From the NCBI GenBank assembly GCA_026874595.1, contig CM049311.1, forward strand, positions 57,000,453-57,064,452: 64,000 nt of DNA, written 5' to 3'. The stretch's first letter is position 1. Every line of letters begins with the position of its first letter. Below the pieces are notes generated by a model. That model was not told the DNA's origin, did not search any database, and saw nothing but the letters and a program-made list of their open reading frames with translations. Made by a program: the position numbers and the translations under genes. This DNA is from Sipunculus nudus. Its lineage: Eukaryota > Annelida > Sipuncula > Golfingiida > Sipunculidae. Positions 1 through 13,200 of this stretch are shown here, one piece after another.

Positions 1-1170
1 CTGGACCATTACTTTTCATGTATATGAACAATGCAAGTACTAAACATTTTGACAGGTAAAGTAACAATTACACAAACATCACTGCTGAAATTCTAGCATG
101 GGTGCACACAACACAAAAATAATTGTAGCTGGCACCACCAGTCTTGTATACAACGATGCTATCAGAGATGTATACATCTGCCCAATTTCAGACTGATATA
201 TCAAACCCCTCCTGAGAAATGAGCAGGGACACACACTGTGCAAAAAATTACTGAAGGTGGCACCACCAATCTTGTATATGACGAAGCTATTCAATATGTA
301 TAAATATGCCCAATTTCATGCTGATATATCAAATTCCTCTGTAGAAATAAGCAGGCACATACACTGTCCAAAAGTCATTGTAGAGGCCACACCTGTCTTG
401 TGAACGAGAAAGCCATCAAAGACACATAGACAGGTCAAAATGTCAGGCCAATACATCAAACTTACCTTGAGTCTATTGCATAGGGCTGACCAGGCTTAGG
501 TGAGAAAGGCAGTTGCCCCGAGTGAACTGTGACAAATTGCTGGCTCAGGCTACTGAGTGAACTCATGACCTGCACCTGGCTAGACTGAGTGAACTTTTGA
601 CCTGTACCTGGCTGCACTGAGTGAACTCTTGACCTGTTGCATAATTGGACACAGTAGGCAGTCTGCCAACGCTATAAATAGAATGTAGCTACTGCACTGA
701 ATGAACTCCTGACCTATACCTGGCTGCACTGAGTGAACTCTTGACCTGTTGCCTAATCTGATACATTTGGCAGTCTGCCAAAGCTATAAATAGATCCACA
801 CTGACCTTTGGCCTGTTGCCAAATCTGAAATAGTAGCCACATTATTGCAAAAGCTCACAGATTGGCACCACATGCAGCCCTGTGGGGCATGACACACGAG
901 GTGATCACATGATACTCATGAAGTGATCACATGCTACCTATGAGGTGATCACATTGTGCTAATGAGGTGTTCACATATCACCCATGAGGTGATCACATGC
1001 CTTGTGCTTGGCTGCACTGATTGAACTGTTGACCAGTATCTGGCTGCACTGAATGAACTCTGTTGACCTGTTGCCAAATCTGAAACAGTTGGCAGTTTCT
1101 CAACCTATTTAAAGATACAGACACAATCTTGGCCTGTTGGTAAATCTGTTTACACATAGTGAAAAACTTT
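1..1170. repeat. Diverged tandem block: GGTGGCACCACC units, then ACTGAGTGAACTC...TGACCTG units
   Basis: 1-480 holds units of about 115-125 bp with GGTGGCACCACC cores near 130, 247 and 382. 480-1130 repeats 'CTGCACTGAGTGAACTCTTG' and 'CTGTTGCCAAATCTGAAACA' with variations. The block is paralogous to 14190-14990, which repeats the same order. No gene is visible. Confidence 0.7.
890..1000. repeat. Short tandem repeat around TGATCACA
   Basis: Five units of about 26 bp, each with GAGGTGATCACAT or a close variant; TGATCA is palindromic. Confidence 0.75.
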
Positions 1171-3475
1171 GGCTTAAATGCTTTTTTTTAAAGCTGACAT
1201 ATTCATAAACTTTTTATCAAAATATATAGAATAATAAAAGATCCAGTCCTTTCATTGTTAAAGGTCCAATAATTCTGCCAAAAATCATTCAAGTAAACTT
1301 GAACAAAGGCCACCTAAGAATAATTTTTGTGCAATGTTACAGAAGTTATAACTTAAACAATAATTTTGTAGAAGAACATTATTGCAGTCCTCAGTTTGAA
1401 ATATAATAATGGCCATAAGGTGAACTTAAACTTTTCATGACTCAACCAAAAATCAGCAAAATCATTCTATTCTTATATGATTGAAAGAACCATGTCCTTG
1501 GATAATTCTTTTGAAAAATTGAATGATTCAACTTGACAGTTTCATCATAACATTTTAAGCTGAAAGAGGCTAAAATTATGAGGTTTTTGCCCATAAAAAA
1601 CAGGTAGGTGTGAAAAACAATGTAGGTGGCACCACGAAATCTGCAACTTCAAATAAGAGTCATGTGACCAACATTTGCACAATACTTGGTAATGCTAGCT
1701 TCTGTCATTTCTGATATTACAATGTCAGTATGCTTACTTGGCCAAATGACTTAATTCAAATTCGTGTAACGTTGCTAAAATTCATCAAATGCAAACCATT
1801 TGAACAAACTTGAGAGGGCTTGCCTCTGGGATAATTTCTGTAAAATATTGAATAATTTGGCTGGACCGTTTACAAGAAAACGACTTTAAAGATTTTTCAG
1901 CTTTTTCCCTAAATAGTATGCTTTTTTGGACAGATGACTCGTTTCAACGTCCTGTAACTTGGCCAAAATTCACCAAACTTGAACCATTCAAACAAATTTG
2001 AGAGAGATGGTATAAAAGATTATTTCTGTGAAATATTGAACAATTTGGCTTGACCGTTTCACAGGAAATGATTATTAAAGGTTTTTTTAGCTTTTTCTCT
2101 ATAAAATCTTTGAAAATGCAGGGTTTTTCAGATGGCTTATTGCAATTGCATTAAATTATGATGCTAGCTTCAGTTATTTTTGAGATAGTATGGGTTAACA
2201 TACAGACAACGGATGCCGCCACGCCATCGCATTAGCTCACAGGTTTGCTAAAAATTACTACAGATGCATAATGAATGCAAAATTATAATACAGATACATC
2301 TCACTGATGGCAAAATCTTGAATTAAGTTGAGTATGGATACCAATTATTTATAATCCATGTACAGCCGTCTTTATATACCCACAGAGCGCTGTATACCTG
2401 TGATTGTAAACATTGCCTGGCATGAGGAATATCTTAACTCATAAATCTACATTTTTCAAAAGCTTTTAAAAAACATTCTTGTTAATATTAAGCAAAGATA
2501 ACCTGAAATCTAAGTGTCCAGAGGCATGATGTAACAGATGCTGATAAACTGGTGCCAGGCTAGATGTATATATCTGCTTCACATAGCTTACATATATGGT
2601 AAAATGACTCGATTCAATCTTTATAATTCAGCCAAAATTCATTCTTTGGAACCATAAGAGACAATTAATATAAGAATTATTCAGGGGATTATTCTTGTAA
2701 AATATTAAACAAATTGGCCTCAGTGGCGTCAGTCAAAAAAACGTTTTGCAGGTTTATAACTCATATGGGAAAATACAGCAAAATGGCAAAGTTAAGCTTC
2801 CCATAACTCAGTCAAAAATCACTGAACCAAAACCATTTGAACAAACTTGAATAATCAACATCTAAGGATAATATGTGAGATTTAAGAATTTGGCCCAGTA
2901 GTTTTTGAGAAGAAGATTTTTGTAGCCACTGAGCTAAAATTGGCTGTTATGGCATATGACTAAATTCAGCTTCCCATATCTCAGCCAAAAGTCACTGAAC
3001 TGAGACCATTTGAACAAACTTCAGAAAGGATAATTTCTGTGCAATATTAAACAATTTGGCCATATGGTTTCAGAGAAGAAGTTTTTTGTAGCCATCAGTA
3101 TGATACGGGCACTGATGACCCCCATACCAAAAAGGCCGATGCAGGTGGTGCCACCAGTACCTCAATTTCAGATAGGACTCATGTGACCAACATTGGCATA
3201 AAATTTGGTGATGATAGCACCGGCCATTTCTGAGACTGTAATTTTAGTAGGCTTTTTTGGACAGATGACTAAGTTCAACTTCCTGCAACTCAGCCAAAAT
3301 CACAGAACTTAAATCATTTGAACAAACTTGAGAGAGATTCTTCCAGGAATCGTTTCTGTGAAATATTGGACAATTTGGCTGAACAGTTTTGGAGAAGATT
3401 TTTAAAGCTTTTTAGCTTTTTCCCTATAAAATCTAAGAAAATGCAGTTAGCCAAAAAATAAGCAAAATCCAATAG
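1171..3475. repeat. Diverged repeat block, units of several hundred bp
   Basis: Recurring text such as 'AACTTGAACCATTCAAACAA', 'GTGAAATATTGAACAATTTG' and 'TTTTTAGCTTTTTCCCTATA' at about 1780-1920, 1960-2110, 2800-2950, 2980-3090 and 3280-3430, with GGTGGCACCAC at 1625 and GGTGGTGCCACC at 3146. 2221-2890 is co-linear with 18240-18860. No gene is visible. Confidence 0.65.
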
Positions 3476-4451
3476 TTTTTAGCTCAGCTGACTATAAGTC
3501 ATCTAAGCTATAGACGTGGTCCATTGTCCTCGTACGTCCAGATGTCCGTCCATAAAACTGGCATGTTTCGACACCATTGGACCTATGAATCTGAAATTCG
3601 GCATACAATTAGATGTCCCCAAAATCTCCTACCATGCCGAAAATTGGATCAATAGGACTTCATTCCTTCGAGATATTAAAGAAAAACCTCAATTTTTTAT
3701 TAGAAATCTATTTTCAGACTCCCCCCCCCCCCCCCCACCCCATTCTGTTGACAGACCTGTACTATGAACTAGATGAATCTTAAAATTAACATTTTTTTTC
3801 AGCAACAAGCAGTAACAACGGAGACCCCTCCCCCCACCCACCCCTTCAATACACAGGACTAATAAACAAGATGAATCTTATAATTTTAATGTAAAATAAA
3901 TTCTTTTTGATGAGATTTGGACAATTTTGATTTTTTTAAAGAAAAAAATTTCAGGAATTTAATCCTAATATTCAAATGTGATAAAATATTAGGATCTAAT
4001 GTAAGTGCTAACTGACAAGATTTAAGAAGATGTTAATACTTTGTAGCATTTCATTCATATCTCTTAAAGTTGGTGGGGCCTAGGTGTGAATAACACTGTT
4101 AACTTAGTATTAAAATTAGGAATATTGGTCAAACTTTATGGGATTAATTTTTAACTCATATGGGCATATATTTAACTTTTGAAAACTTAATTACCTTCAC
4201 ACATTATTTGTTTATGAAATGTTACTTTTATATAAAACTTACCGTAGGCCTATTTGTTCCCTTGGTGCATCACTAAATGGTTTAGCTAATGTCCATTATT
4301 CTATAATTTACAGAGTTTCATTTTAGCAGGGCCATTTTCTTATAAGTTTTCTAATGATAATATACATGAAAACCAAAAGAAATAAAAATATTTTGCAGTT
4401 ACAAATATTTTCCAAAATTCAGCTGAGAGATGTGACCCATGGGTCCCTTGT
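3476..4451 (+). mobile_element. Dispersed element with AGCTCAGCTGA hairpin and GACCCATGGGTC end, short copy
   Basis: The left end TTTTTAGCTCAGCTGAC and TCATCTAAGCT form a stem-loop. The text from 3500 to 3720 matches the 58980-59259 region (reverse strand) closely. The right end GTGACCCATGGGTCCCTTG holds the palindrome GACCCATGGGTC. Contains a C run at 3721-3736. No coding capacity. Confidence 0.6.
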
Positions 4452-4553
4452 TTTTTTTAGATAACTTTTTTGCAAAAAATTTTGTGATGCTAACTCATGC
4501 CATTTTCAAGATAGTATGGGTTAATGTACAGACCACCATCGTATAAGCTCACA

Positions 4554-6324
4554 GGTTTGCTTACAAGAATACTGGCAGTCAACAAGTGACTGTGTATCCA
4601 CCAAATCACAAAGGCATGGGTTAAGTAAGGCATTGAATGTTCCTGACATGACATGACTCCAAATCTGTGGCATCAGTGATGCCAATTAAACCATATTCAC
4701 CAAAAAGAGATCTATAGATGGATATATCATGCAAAATTTCTGGTTGAGACACCAATCCACTACGGAGAAAAAGTGCATGAATGTATTCTATAACTGGGGA
4801 CCCATGGGTCTTGACGTTCAGCTGCATTTGTCTATAAGGATTTGTGTTTATGAGGTTTTCCAAAATATTGGTCCTGTGATCAGTGTGAAGCCAACCCGTC
4901 TACCCAAACTGGAGTTATCATCCATAAACTAATTTTTGAATGGATGGGCCTTGTGACCTTAACCTTTGACCTTATGACCCCTAAATCAAAAGGAAACTTC
5001 CCCTATTGGCAGGTGCGTCACATGATGATGGAAGGATTGAGATGAAAAGTTTGTCTTAAAATGTATCCACAATCTTTCTAAAGTAGTGGGTCCTGTGACC
5101 TTGACCTTTGATCCCATGACCCCAGAATCAACAGTTCTTACTTTAGTGGTGGGCCACATATAAGTCAAGTTTGAAACCAATATTTCAAACTAAACTGGTG
5201 TTATCATCTGGAAACTAATATGTGGATTGATGGCCCCCATGACCTTGACCTTGTGACCCAAAAATCAATCAGTTAATTCCACTATTGGTGGGTGAGCAAC
5301 ATCTGGAAGATAGAATGTTTGGGACAGAAAGTTTAGCTAAAAATACATCAATAATCTTTTTAAAGAAGTGGGTCCTGTGACCTTGACCTTAGGCCTTATG
5401 ACCCCAAAATCAAAAAGGTTCTTACATTATTGGTGGGTCATATATAAGTCAAAATTGAAACTAATATGTCAATCCAAACTGGAGTTATCATCCAGAAACA
5501 AATATATGAACATATGGGCCCCTGTGACGATGACCTTTGACCTTGTGATCCCCAAATCAATCAGTTTCTTCCCCTATTGGCAGCTCAGCTATATGTGCAA
5601 GATGGAAGGTTTTGGATTAAAAGTTTGGCTTAAAATGCATCCACAATCTTTCTAAAAAAGTGGGTACTGTGAACTTGACCTCAAGACCCCAAAACTGAAC
5701 AGAATCTTCCCCTATTGGCAGGTTAGCAATATCTGATGGAAGGTTTGGGATGAAAAGGTTGGCTTCAAATGCACATGCATTCTTTTTAAAGAAATGAGTC
5801 CTGTGACCATGACCTTTGGACCCCAAAATCCACCTGGTTCTTACTTAAGTGTTGAGTCATATATAAGTTAAGTTTGAAACCAATATGTCAAACTAAACTA
5901 AAGTTATCATCCTGAAACTAATTTGTGAACAGATGGCCCCTGTGACCATGACCTTTGACAATGTGACCCAAATTCATTTATGCTCTCCCCATACTGGCAA
6001 GTCAGCTAAAGGTGCAAAATGGAAAGTTTGGGATAAAAAGCTTGGCTTAAAATGCAGCCATAATCTTTTTAAAAAAGTGAGTCCTGTGACCTAGACCTTT
6101 GACCTCATGACCCCAAAATCATATAGGTTCTTGCTTTAGTGGTGGGCCATATGCAAGTCAAGTTTGAAATCCATGTGTCAATACAACCTGGAGTTATAAT
6201 CTGGAAACAAATTTGTGTGGATGGACGGATGGACAGACAGACAGACAGGGTGATAACTATATGGCATCCACTTGTGATCAATAAACACACCAGGTTTTGG
6301 GACACTAGATGTAATTACAGCTGA
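4554..6324. mobile_element. Helitron-like element with ~142-bp core rich in TGACCT half-sites
   Basis: Left end AAGAATACTGGCAGTCAACA followed by GTGACTGTGTATCC resembles the left ends at 16308 and 18868. The core repeats TGTGACCTTGACCTTTGACC-like text near 4950, 5091, 5235, 5372, 5520, 5666, 5800, 5939 and 6084, about 134-148 bp apart. The right end has GGACGGATGGACAGACAGAC then GTGATAACTATAT, like the end of the 12271-13079 element. Several short ORFs here are chance frames. Confidence 0.55.
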
Positions 6325-6369
6325 GAAACTGACATGACTGTTGTCATTTTATAGTAAAAAAAATTTTAA

Positions 6370-6755
6370 AATATATTTGTTAAAATAACAAAAAATACAG
6401 GTGGCACCACCATTTTTTGGGAACTGACAAAACTAGTCATCGTCAATATTCAAGGCAAGATTCATGACAATCCATGCATTAATTATCAAGATATTGGAGG
6501 TTTTGTATTATATTTTTGATTATTCTGGGGGGTACTTTCAAGCCCCATAACTCAGAGGATATAAGTCGCAGTGACCTAATTTCAGGTTTCCAAGGAGATT
6601 TTTTATTGACCTCTCTGGATATTCACTTAGAAGTTTCTAGGTCCAGCAGTTACGATTTGTGCCCTGCTAACGGACAGCCGGCTGTCCTGCCGGCCGACAG
6701 ACAAAGTGCCATTCCTATACCTCAGTTGATTTACAGTCAGCTGAGCTAAAAACTA
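6370..6755 (-). repeat. Fragment ending in the GTCAGCTGAGCTAAAAA hairpin end
   Basis: 6720-6752 reads CTCAGTTGATTTACAGTCAG then CTGAGCTAAAAA, the inverted left end of the 3476 family. The preceding text resembles the units of 20.7-21.5 kb. 6660-6710 holds CGG/CCGG-containing AGCCGGCTGTCCTGCCGGC, itself a near palindrome. Confidence 0.45.
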
Positions 6756-7686
6756 AACAACAGGTGGCACCACCTGTCTGGTCTATAACAAAGCTGTCAA
6801 AGACAGATAAACATAAAATAAGGCCTACAGGCCTTATGCGAACCTGTGCAACGTTTGGGAGTATGAATGTTTATTTTTTAAATTTAATACTGATACTCTT
6901 ATGTCCTGCATTCAGCCAAATGGACATTTCAAACCTGCACTTTCAGACTAAGACATTTTAAAACTAAGCTGTATCAGTCAGGATATTTCCGATGTTCTTT
7001 CTTCCAGGGAGGGATATTGGGACAGATAAACGGACAATTTGGCAGCATGGTTTCGGAGAAGAACATTTTAAAATGTTTTTTAGCTTTTTCCCCATAAAAT
7101 CTAAGACCAAGTTCCTCTTTTAGCCTTGGTATTGAGTCACACCTACTCATGCATCAGCTTTCTCACAGGTCAAGGTGCCACATGAACCCACACCACTGGT
7201 TCTTACAGACTGAAACTTACTACTGGCTCTTACAGACTGAAACTGGACCTGTTGGCAAATCTGAAATGGTTGGCAGTCTGCCAAAGTTATTTATAGATAC
7301 AGAGCGTAACTTGAACTATTGTAAAATCTGACACCACAGGTTCTAGACGGTGTGTCTAGACACATCTTCTAGAATATATCTGGACACCAGACAGAGCCAG
7401 GTCAGTTGCCATGATGATGTCTGGACTGCACCTGAGTGCAATGGTTGACCCCTAGACTTGACATGTTGAAACTTGCCATGCTGCCAAATCTCTTTTCAAA
7501 CATTGAAAGCCTTTTTCAATTGGCTACACTGCTTTTTTAAAGCTGCATTTACCCAATCTATTTTTATAAAACTTACAGAACAATACCACAGAACAATTCT
7601 TGTAAAGTTTAAACCAATCAGCTTGACAGTTTCTTAAAAAAAGTGTATAAGCTAGTAGAGTCTAAACTTACATTTTTGCTGGTAAA
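6756..7686. repeat. Repeat debris with an AAGGCCTACAGGCCTT hairpin
   Basis: 6818-6833 is an AGGCCT-type hairpin also seen at 14144 and 16113, each followed by TATGCRAACCTGTGCA-like text. The rest is degenerate copies of neighbouring units. No gene. Confidence 0.5.
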
Positions 7687-10138
7687 CTAGGGTCCCATGG
7701 GTCACGACGCTCCACTGATTGTGACAGTTTTAACTGCATCACCATAGATTTTTTAAGTAGCAATAAAAATACTATCCTCAGTGCTCAGGAACTAGGGCTC
7801 AATGACTGGGGGAGGGGGGAAGAGTTACAACACCTTTGGTTATAAATACAGAATACGGCATTAAATTCAATGGTGCTTACAGGGACTGGTGGGAGTTACA
7901 GCACCTCTGCATATACATAAAGGATAAAATTTAATTTAAATGAAATTACTTTTAAATATTTAAAAACAGCCAGAGAGATGGAAAACAAAGCAAATAATTT
8001 TAATTACCATTCTACTGAGACAGGAAAATAATGAACAAGTATTTACATTAGATCCTATTTTTTCTCATTTTTTTCAAGTTTATAAATTTTACTATATATT
8101 GACTGTATATCATATATATCTGAATATTTAAGTTGATTCACAAATCTAAATTGCATCAACATTTATACTTGATTGAGTCAGGTAACATTACATTATGCAC
8201 ACAGATATATTTCTTTTTTTTTATAAAATATATTTTTTAAATTTGCAAAACAATAAATATATGAAAATAACACTCCAAAATTCACAATTTTAAATTGCAC
8301 CTTTATTCATATATTTGTTTATGTTTCATATATTATCAAATTATGCCTACTGGTGGATTAAATTATATTTTGTTTAATTAATTAAAGGATATTTCTTTAA
8401 AATGCTACATCATAACAATATGGCATCTCTTGGATTACTTCTTGAATTCTTCAAACGTTGTGCACATTGGATCAAAAACTGCTTTACATATAAAGAAATA
8501 CAGTTGACAATAACAAACCATGTATTGCAATATAATTGGTGATGGTGGTGGGTGTGGGGGAAGGGGGGGGGGGTGTTAGGGTAGGGCTAATGAGAATAAG
8601 TGTATGTTTATTACAGCAGGGGTGCTCTGCCAGTGCTGCATCACTGGTTACTTAGGCAAGGCTGTAGTGAGAAAGAGTGGGGTCTTGGATTTACAAAATG
8701 CAAATACATTAGAGCATCTGAAAAAACTTCAATAATTAGAATAATTTTTAAGCTTTTACTTTCAAATTTAAGAATTCAACAGATTTATTCGACGTATCAC
8801 CGCTGTGAAAAATAAATTAAATATACTTATAAGAAAAAAACGTGCCATGGTCAAATTTTGGCAAAATTCAAGGTACTAATTTTATATTTTTGCTAATATT
8901 TTAAAAACTTAAAAGATTTTAATCTGTTACCCAAATCCATTGCACCTTGCAGGGTTTCCACAATGTCTTCCAATGATCAGAGACAGAATGGGGTGGGAAA
9001 AAAAGGCAGTGGGAATTTGAATGAAAGCCACCTTAATTTTAACATCCATTGGCCTAATATCATCAGTAGTTTGTCCACACCACCAGCCTGCAGGCATAAA
9101 TATTTTGTTTGTGCCATCAGCCCACCAGGGAACTTCCTGGTGGCTCATTCCGCAATGACTTCTCATTCTTTTCTTCTATTATTCTTCATGTTTTTTTTTT
9201 TTTTCAAAATCTGACTGAAAAGCAAGTTCTCATATAATATGTCTATAGATATTAATACAGACAACAAAATACTGAACTGGTTTCATGATTTTATTACACA
9301 AAACACCTATTAAAGGAGATACACACCAGGTGGGGGAGGAAGGTATATCATGCTATGTTATAATCAACTCCATCACATATTAATGTAGATCCATTACATG
9401 GGCTGAAGCCTGTTTTGTAAAAGCTGAACTTCTTCAATGTACAGAGGAAATTCTTAAGCACACCTGCAATTTCATGTTTTGTCTCTTGCAATAGTCAGCG
9501 GCTCAGCAAGGATGTAATATATGAATATATGTAAAATGACTATGTAGCAATCTATGATACTGAATATGCCAATATCCCTACAATCACACCTTTACAAGTA
9601 GCTTGTAATAACAGTGACAGAGAAGCTTAACAGATGATTTCTGCTCTCACTCGTTTGATCATAGAAACTTCATTAACAAATTACAAATCTGTCATTTTTT
9701 TCCTGCAAAGTTATTATAAATTTCAGCCTGCAGATTATTTTTTTAAGAAATTCTGCATGTTACTGAGTCTGTTAAACTGAAGACTTCCAAGAATAAAGAC
9801 CTCCAAGAATACTAGTCTAAGGCCTCAAGGCAGCATGCAAATAAATCTTGCCATTTGTACCAATTTGCTATATACAGTGTGTTGACCCATTTCTGAAGCC
9901 CAAGCACCACCAACAATGACATGCGGCTCCAATATCTTGGGAAGAGATCAGCTGATCCAGGAAGGTATAAAAAGTTTTTTATCTAAATATTCTGATACTG
10001 GAGGAATCCACATGCCATACTTTGCTACACCTATTCTGGTTGCTGGGAGCCTTGCTATTTAACAAACATACATGGTTCCATTATAAAAGTAAAGGTATTA
10101 TCAAACAAAAAGTGAATAGAATTAAAGCCTAGGGTGTC
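7687..10138. other. VBP1 downstream flank, AT-rich, no gene seen
   Basis: 7687-7705 has the GGGTCCCATGGGTCAC repeat end in minus orientation. 8838-8940 is a fragment of the 58-kb unit. 9289-9295 gives a minus-strand AATAAA that could end the VBP1 transcript. 9121-9142 is a CCACCAGG/CCTGGTGG hairpin. No conserved coding text was recognised. Confidence 0.6.
8536..8586 (+). other. G-rich stretch, candidate G-quadruplex
   Basis: GGTGGTGGGTGTGGGGGAAG, then a run of 11 G, then TGTTAGGGTAGGG: at least four runs of three or more G within 50 bases. Confidence 0.55.
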
Positions 10139-10203
10139 CTATGATGCTGAAGCTTTCGTTGCTTGTCTTCTTTTGACATCCCAGTTGTAAACTCGTGCCA
10201 TAT
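10139..10203 (-). CDS. VBP1: VBP1 coding exon 6 with stop codon
   Basis: Starts with AT, completing Asn, then MARVYNWDVKRRQATKASAS and a TAG stop at 10139-10141. Acceptor AGTACTAG. The MARVYNWDVKRR motif is the family's C-terminal signature. Confidence 0.94.
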
Positions 10204-13200
10204 CTAGTACTGGTCAAGGATTGAATTATCATATCATTAACAGTCAGGGATAGACACCTGCTAAGTCCGGCAGCTAGTTGATAAAATTCACCTGGCCAAA
10301 TGCGTTTTCACCTGCCAGATATTTTTTATCAGAATATTGATTCATCAACACTTAAAAAAAACTTGTTTATTTCTTAACTTGTCTACCATTAATCTTCTAT
10401 TTATCCATGGGGTTTCAACAGACATTAAAAAAGATTTATTCCTCAGAGAAAATTTAAATATATTAGTAGGAATGAGCTGTAGGTTTTAATTTAATATTTA
10501 AGTTATTTACATTAAGAACATGCTTTACAGTTGTTTACAGTGTAAAAATAGGTCTTTGATGGTAACATACCAACCCTGCCAAATTCTTGTAGGAATCAAG
10601 ACTCTTAATCTTACCTTTATTGACTGTGGCATGGTCAATGATTAGGGACAGACAATTTCTGTGCAGCCCTTATTATGCATAAAGGATACTAACTTCCACT
10701 GTAGTGGTCTGGTCACGGAGAAAGCTGAGGTCTTCGTCCACCTGGCCCAGACTCTTGTGAGCTGCCTCCAAGTTCTTCTGCAGCAAAGTGTCTGCATCGT
10801 CCAGGTTGTACTCCAACATTACATTTGCCTGTGGATAAAGTGTCACAATTAGCTACTATGAAACAATCAAAAGTATACAGTAAAGGGTACTTCAGCAGGG
10901 TAACATACCAACAAGTGCCTGACATGCTTGAAGCAATTCTACTGATAACACTGCACCAATGGTCATCATATGAGTAACTGTCATTACAGGCCTAGGACCC
11001 TTCATATCTGTCATTCATTTATCCTTTTACAATGTATTCACAAAGAAGATTTTCAGTATGAAAATTCCCCAGCACTGATTATAAATCAAGGTACATTCAA
11101 TCGAAGTTGTCCAGCTATTTTAATTTTCTATTAACCAACTCAAAAGCAAATATTTGAGATAATGTTCTAGTAAAATACTATTATATCAATATCCCTTTTT
11201 CACCCTGTGGTCAATGTTGGAGTCAATCTCCTTGAATTAATTATACATGTATATCGTATAACAGACAGGCAATGGGAGGTTCTGACTCGGTTATCTCACT
11301 GAAATAATCCATATAACTATTTCAGGACTGGATTCATAAGAATCAAATAACCTAAGAATTCAATTATGATTTCAGCTGAGCAGATATACAATTTTGTTAA
11401 AAATTTGACTGTTCTACTGGAGGAATAAATTCTGAAAATGAATTGTATGTATAATTCTAGAATTTTCAAAGCGAAGTCTCCACATGCTAATAGAATACTA
11501 TACATCACATAGGATGAAGCGTCTCACTGTTGGATCATGTACCATTGAGCAATGTGTCAGTATTTGAATAATACCATGGATGAGATATATCATTAAGTCT
11601 TGTGTCCAGAAAACAAAAACTATGAAAAATTGTGTAAAATACATCCAAATGTACAGGAGAAAGATTTAATATTTTTGAGTATATTACATGAAGAAAAGAA
11701 ACAACTAATATGCAGGAACAAACATTATATTACGAGTGATTGTTCAAAGTATGAATCTTACCCCCAGCCACAAACACACTTTATCAGAGGGAGGGATGTC
11801 TGCTTTAGCATAAAGCTGGTCAGACAGCAAAAAGTGAGTCTTTATACCATCAGAAGAATCCTGAAAAGAGAAAATATTTGAAAAGAATTACAATATAGAC
11901 TTGTACTGTAAGTACTTTATCAACAAACATCTAAATATAAATAAACTTAATATTTTCATAGCATAATGAAAACATAAGGGATGACAGAATTGATTGAGCA
12001 ATTCAGATTAAACAATGCTATCTATATTATAATTCACAGTGGTAAAAAGCAACCTACCTTCTTTGTTTTAAGGTGTTTAACAATGTCAAGTGATGTCTTG
12101 ATGTCTGGTATTTGTGACTTTAATCTGAAATAAAACAAAGATATATAAAGAATATATAGACTGTAGGTATTCCTAAATGTTAGGCTGGTTAGATCCTTTA
12201 TACGAATGAATCACATGAAATATCTTTGTGTGCTTTTATTCACAACTGAAGGTATCTCTCATATGAAAAACTAGATGTGGTCAGACAATGGTCCTCAGAG
12301 GGCCCCGCATTTCTGCTAGTGCTGGACTATCACAAACAGAAACAGGTTTTTATCAATATGCATGAGGGAAAAAATCATACTGGATTAAAGAAGATATGTC
12401 TGAAATAATGTGTGCTATAGAAAATCACCGAATGTAGTGTGTTAGCCACATTTGATTTGGAGCAAGTCTGTAATTCAATAGGTCTGGAGCCCTCATAGGG
12501 ACCAATGATTCCTGTAAATTTGGAAAAGCTGAAGTATGTTGTTGTTTACTATCATGCACGAAAGAAAATCAGCAACTGGGCCGTAGGGGCCATATTGAAA
12601 TTCTGACAAGTCTGATATTCGATTGGTCTTGAGCCGTCATAGGTACCAATTATCCCTGTGAATTTGGGAAAGATGCAGTATGTTGTTGTTGAGTTATTGC
12701 GTGCAAAAGAAAATCAGCGATTGGGCTGTGGCAGCCATATTTGAATTCTGACAAGTCTGAATTTCAATAGGTCCGGAGCCGTCATAGGTACCAATCATCC
12801 CTGTGAATTTGGGAAAGCTGCAGTATGTTGTTTTTGAGTAATTGCGTGCAAAAGAAAATCAGCAATTGGAATGTGGCGGCCATATTTGAATTCCGACAAG
12901 TCTGTAATTTGATAGGTCTGGAGCTGTCATAGGTACCAATCATCCTTATGAATTTTGGAAAGCTGCAGTATGTTGCTGTTGAGTTATCACGCACGAAAAA
13001 AAGTGTCACTGACGGAAGGACGGATGGATGGACTGACACGGTGATCACTATAGGGCTTGTCAAGCGGGGCCCTAAAAACACAATTTAAAAGCTTATGAAA
13101 TGTGAATATACCATGTATCATATGTAACTGAAAATATTCATTGTGCCAGAAAAATATAAGATTGACACAAAGTATACAGCTTGATTTTAAGACCAATGTC

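Noticed and set aside
12782-13196. Minus-strand ORFs of 99 and 69 codons in VBP1 intron 2
   Set aside because: They lie in the ~144-bp tandem array and their residues track the repeat unit.
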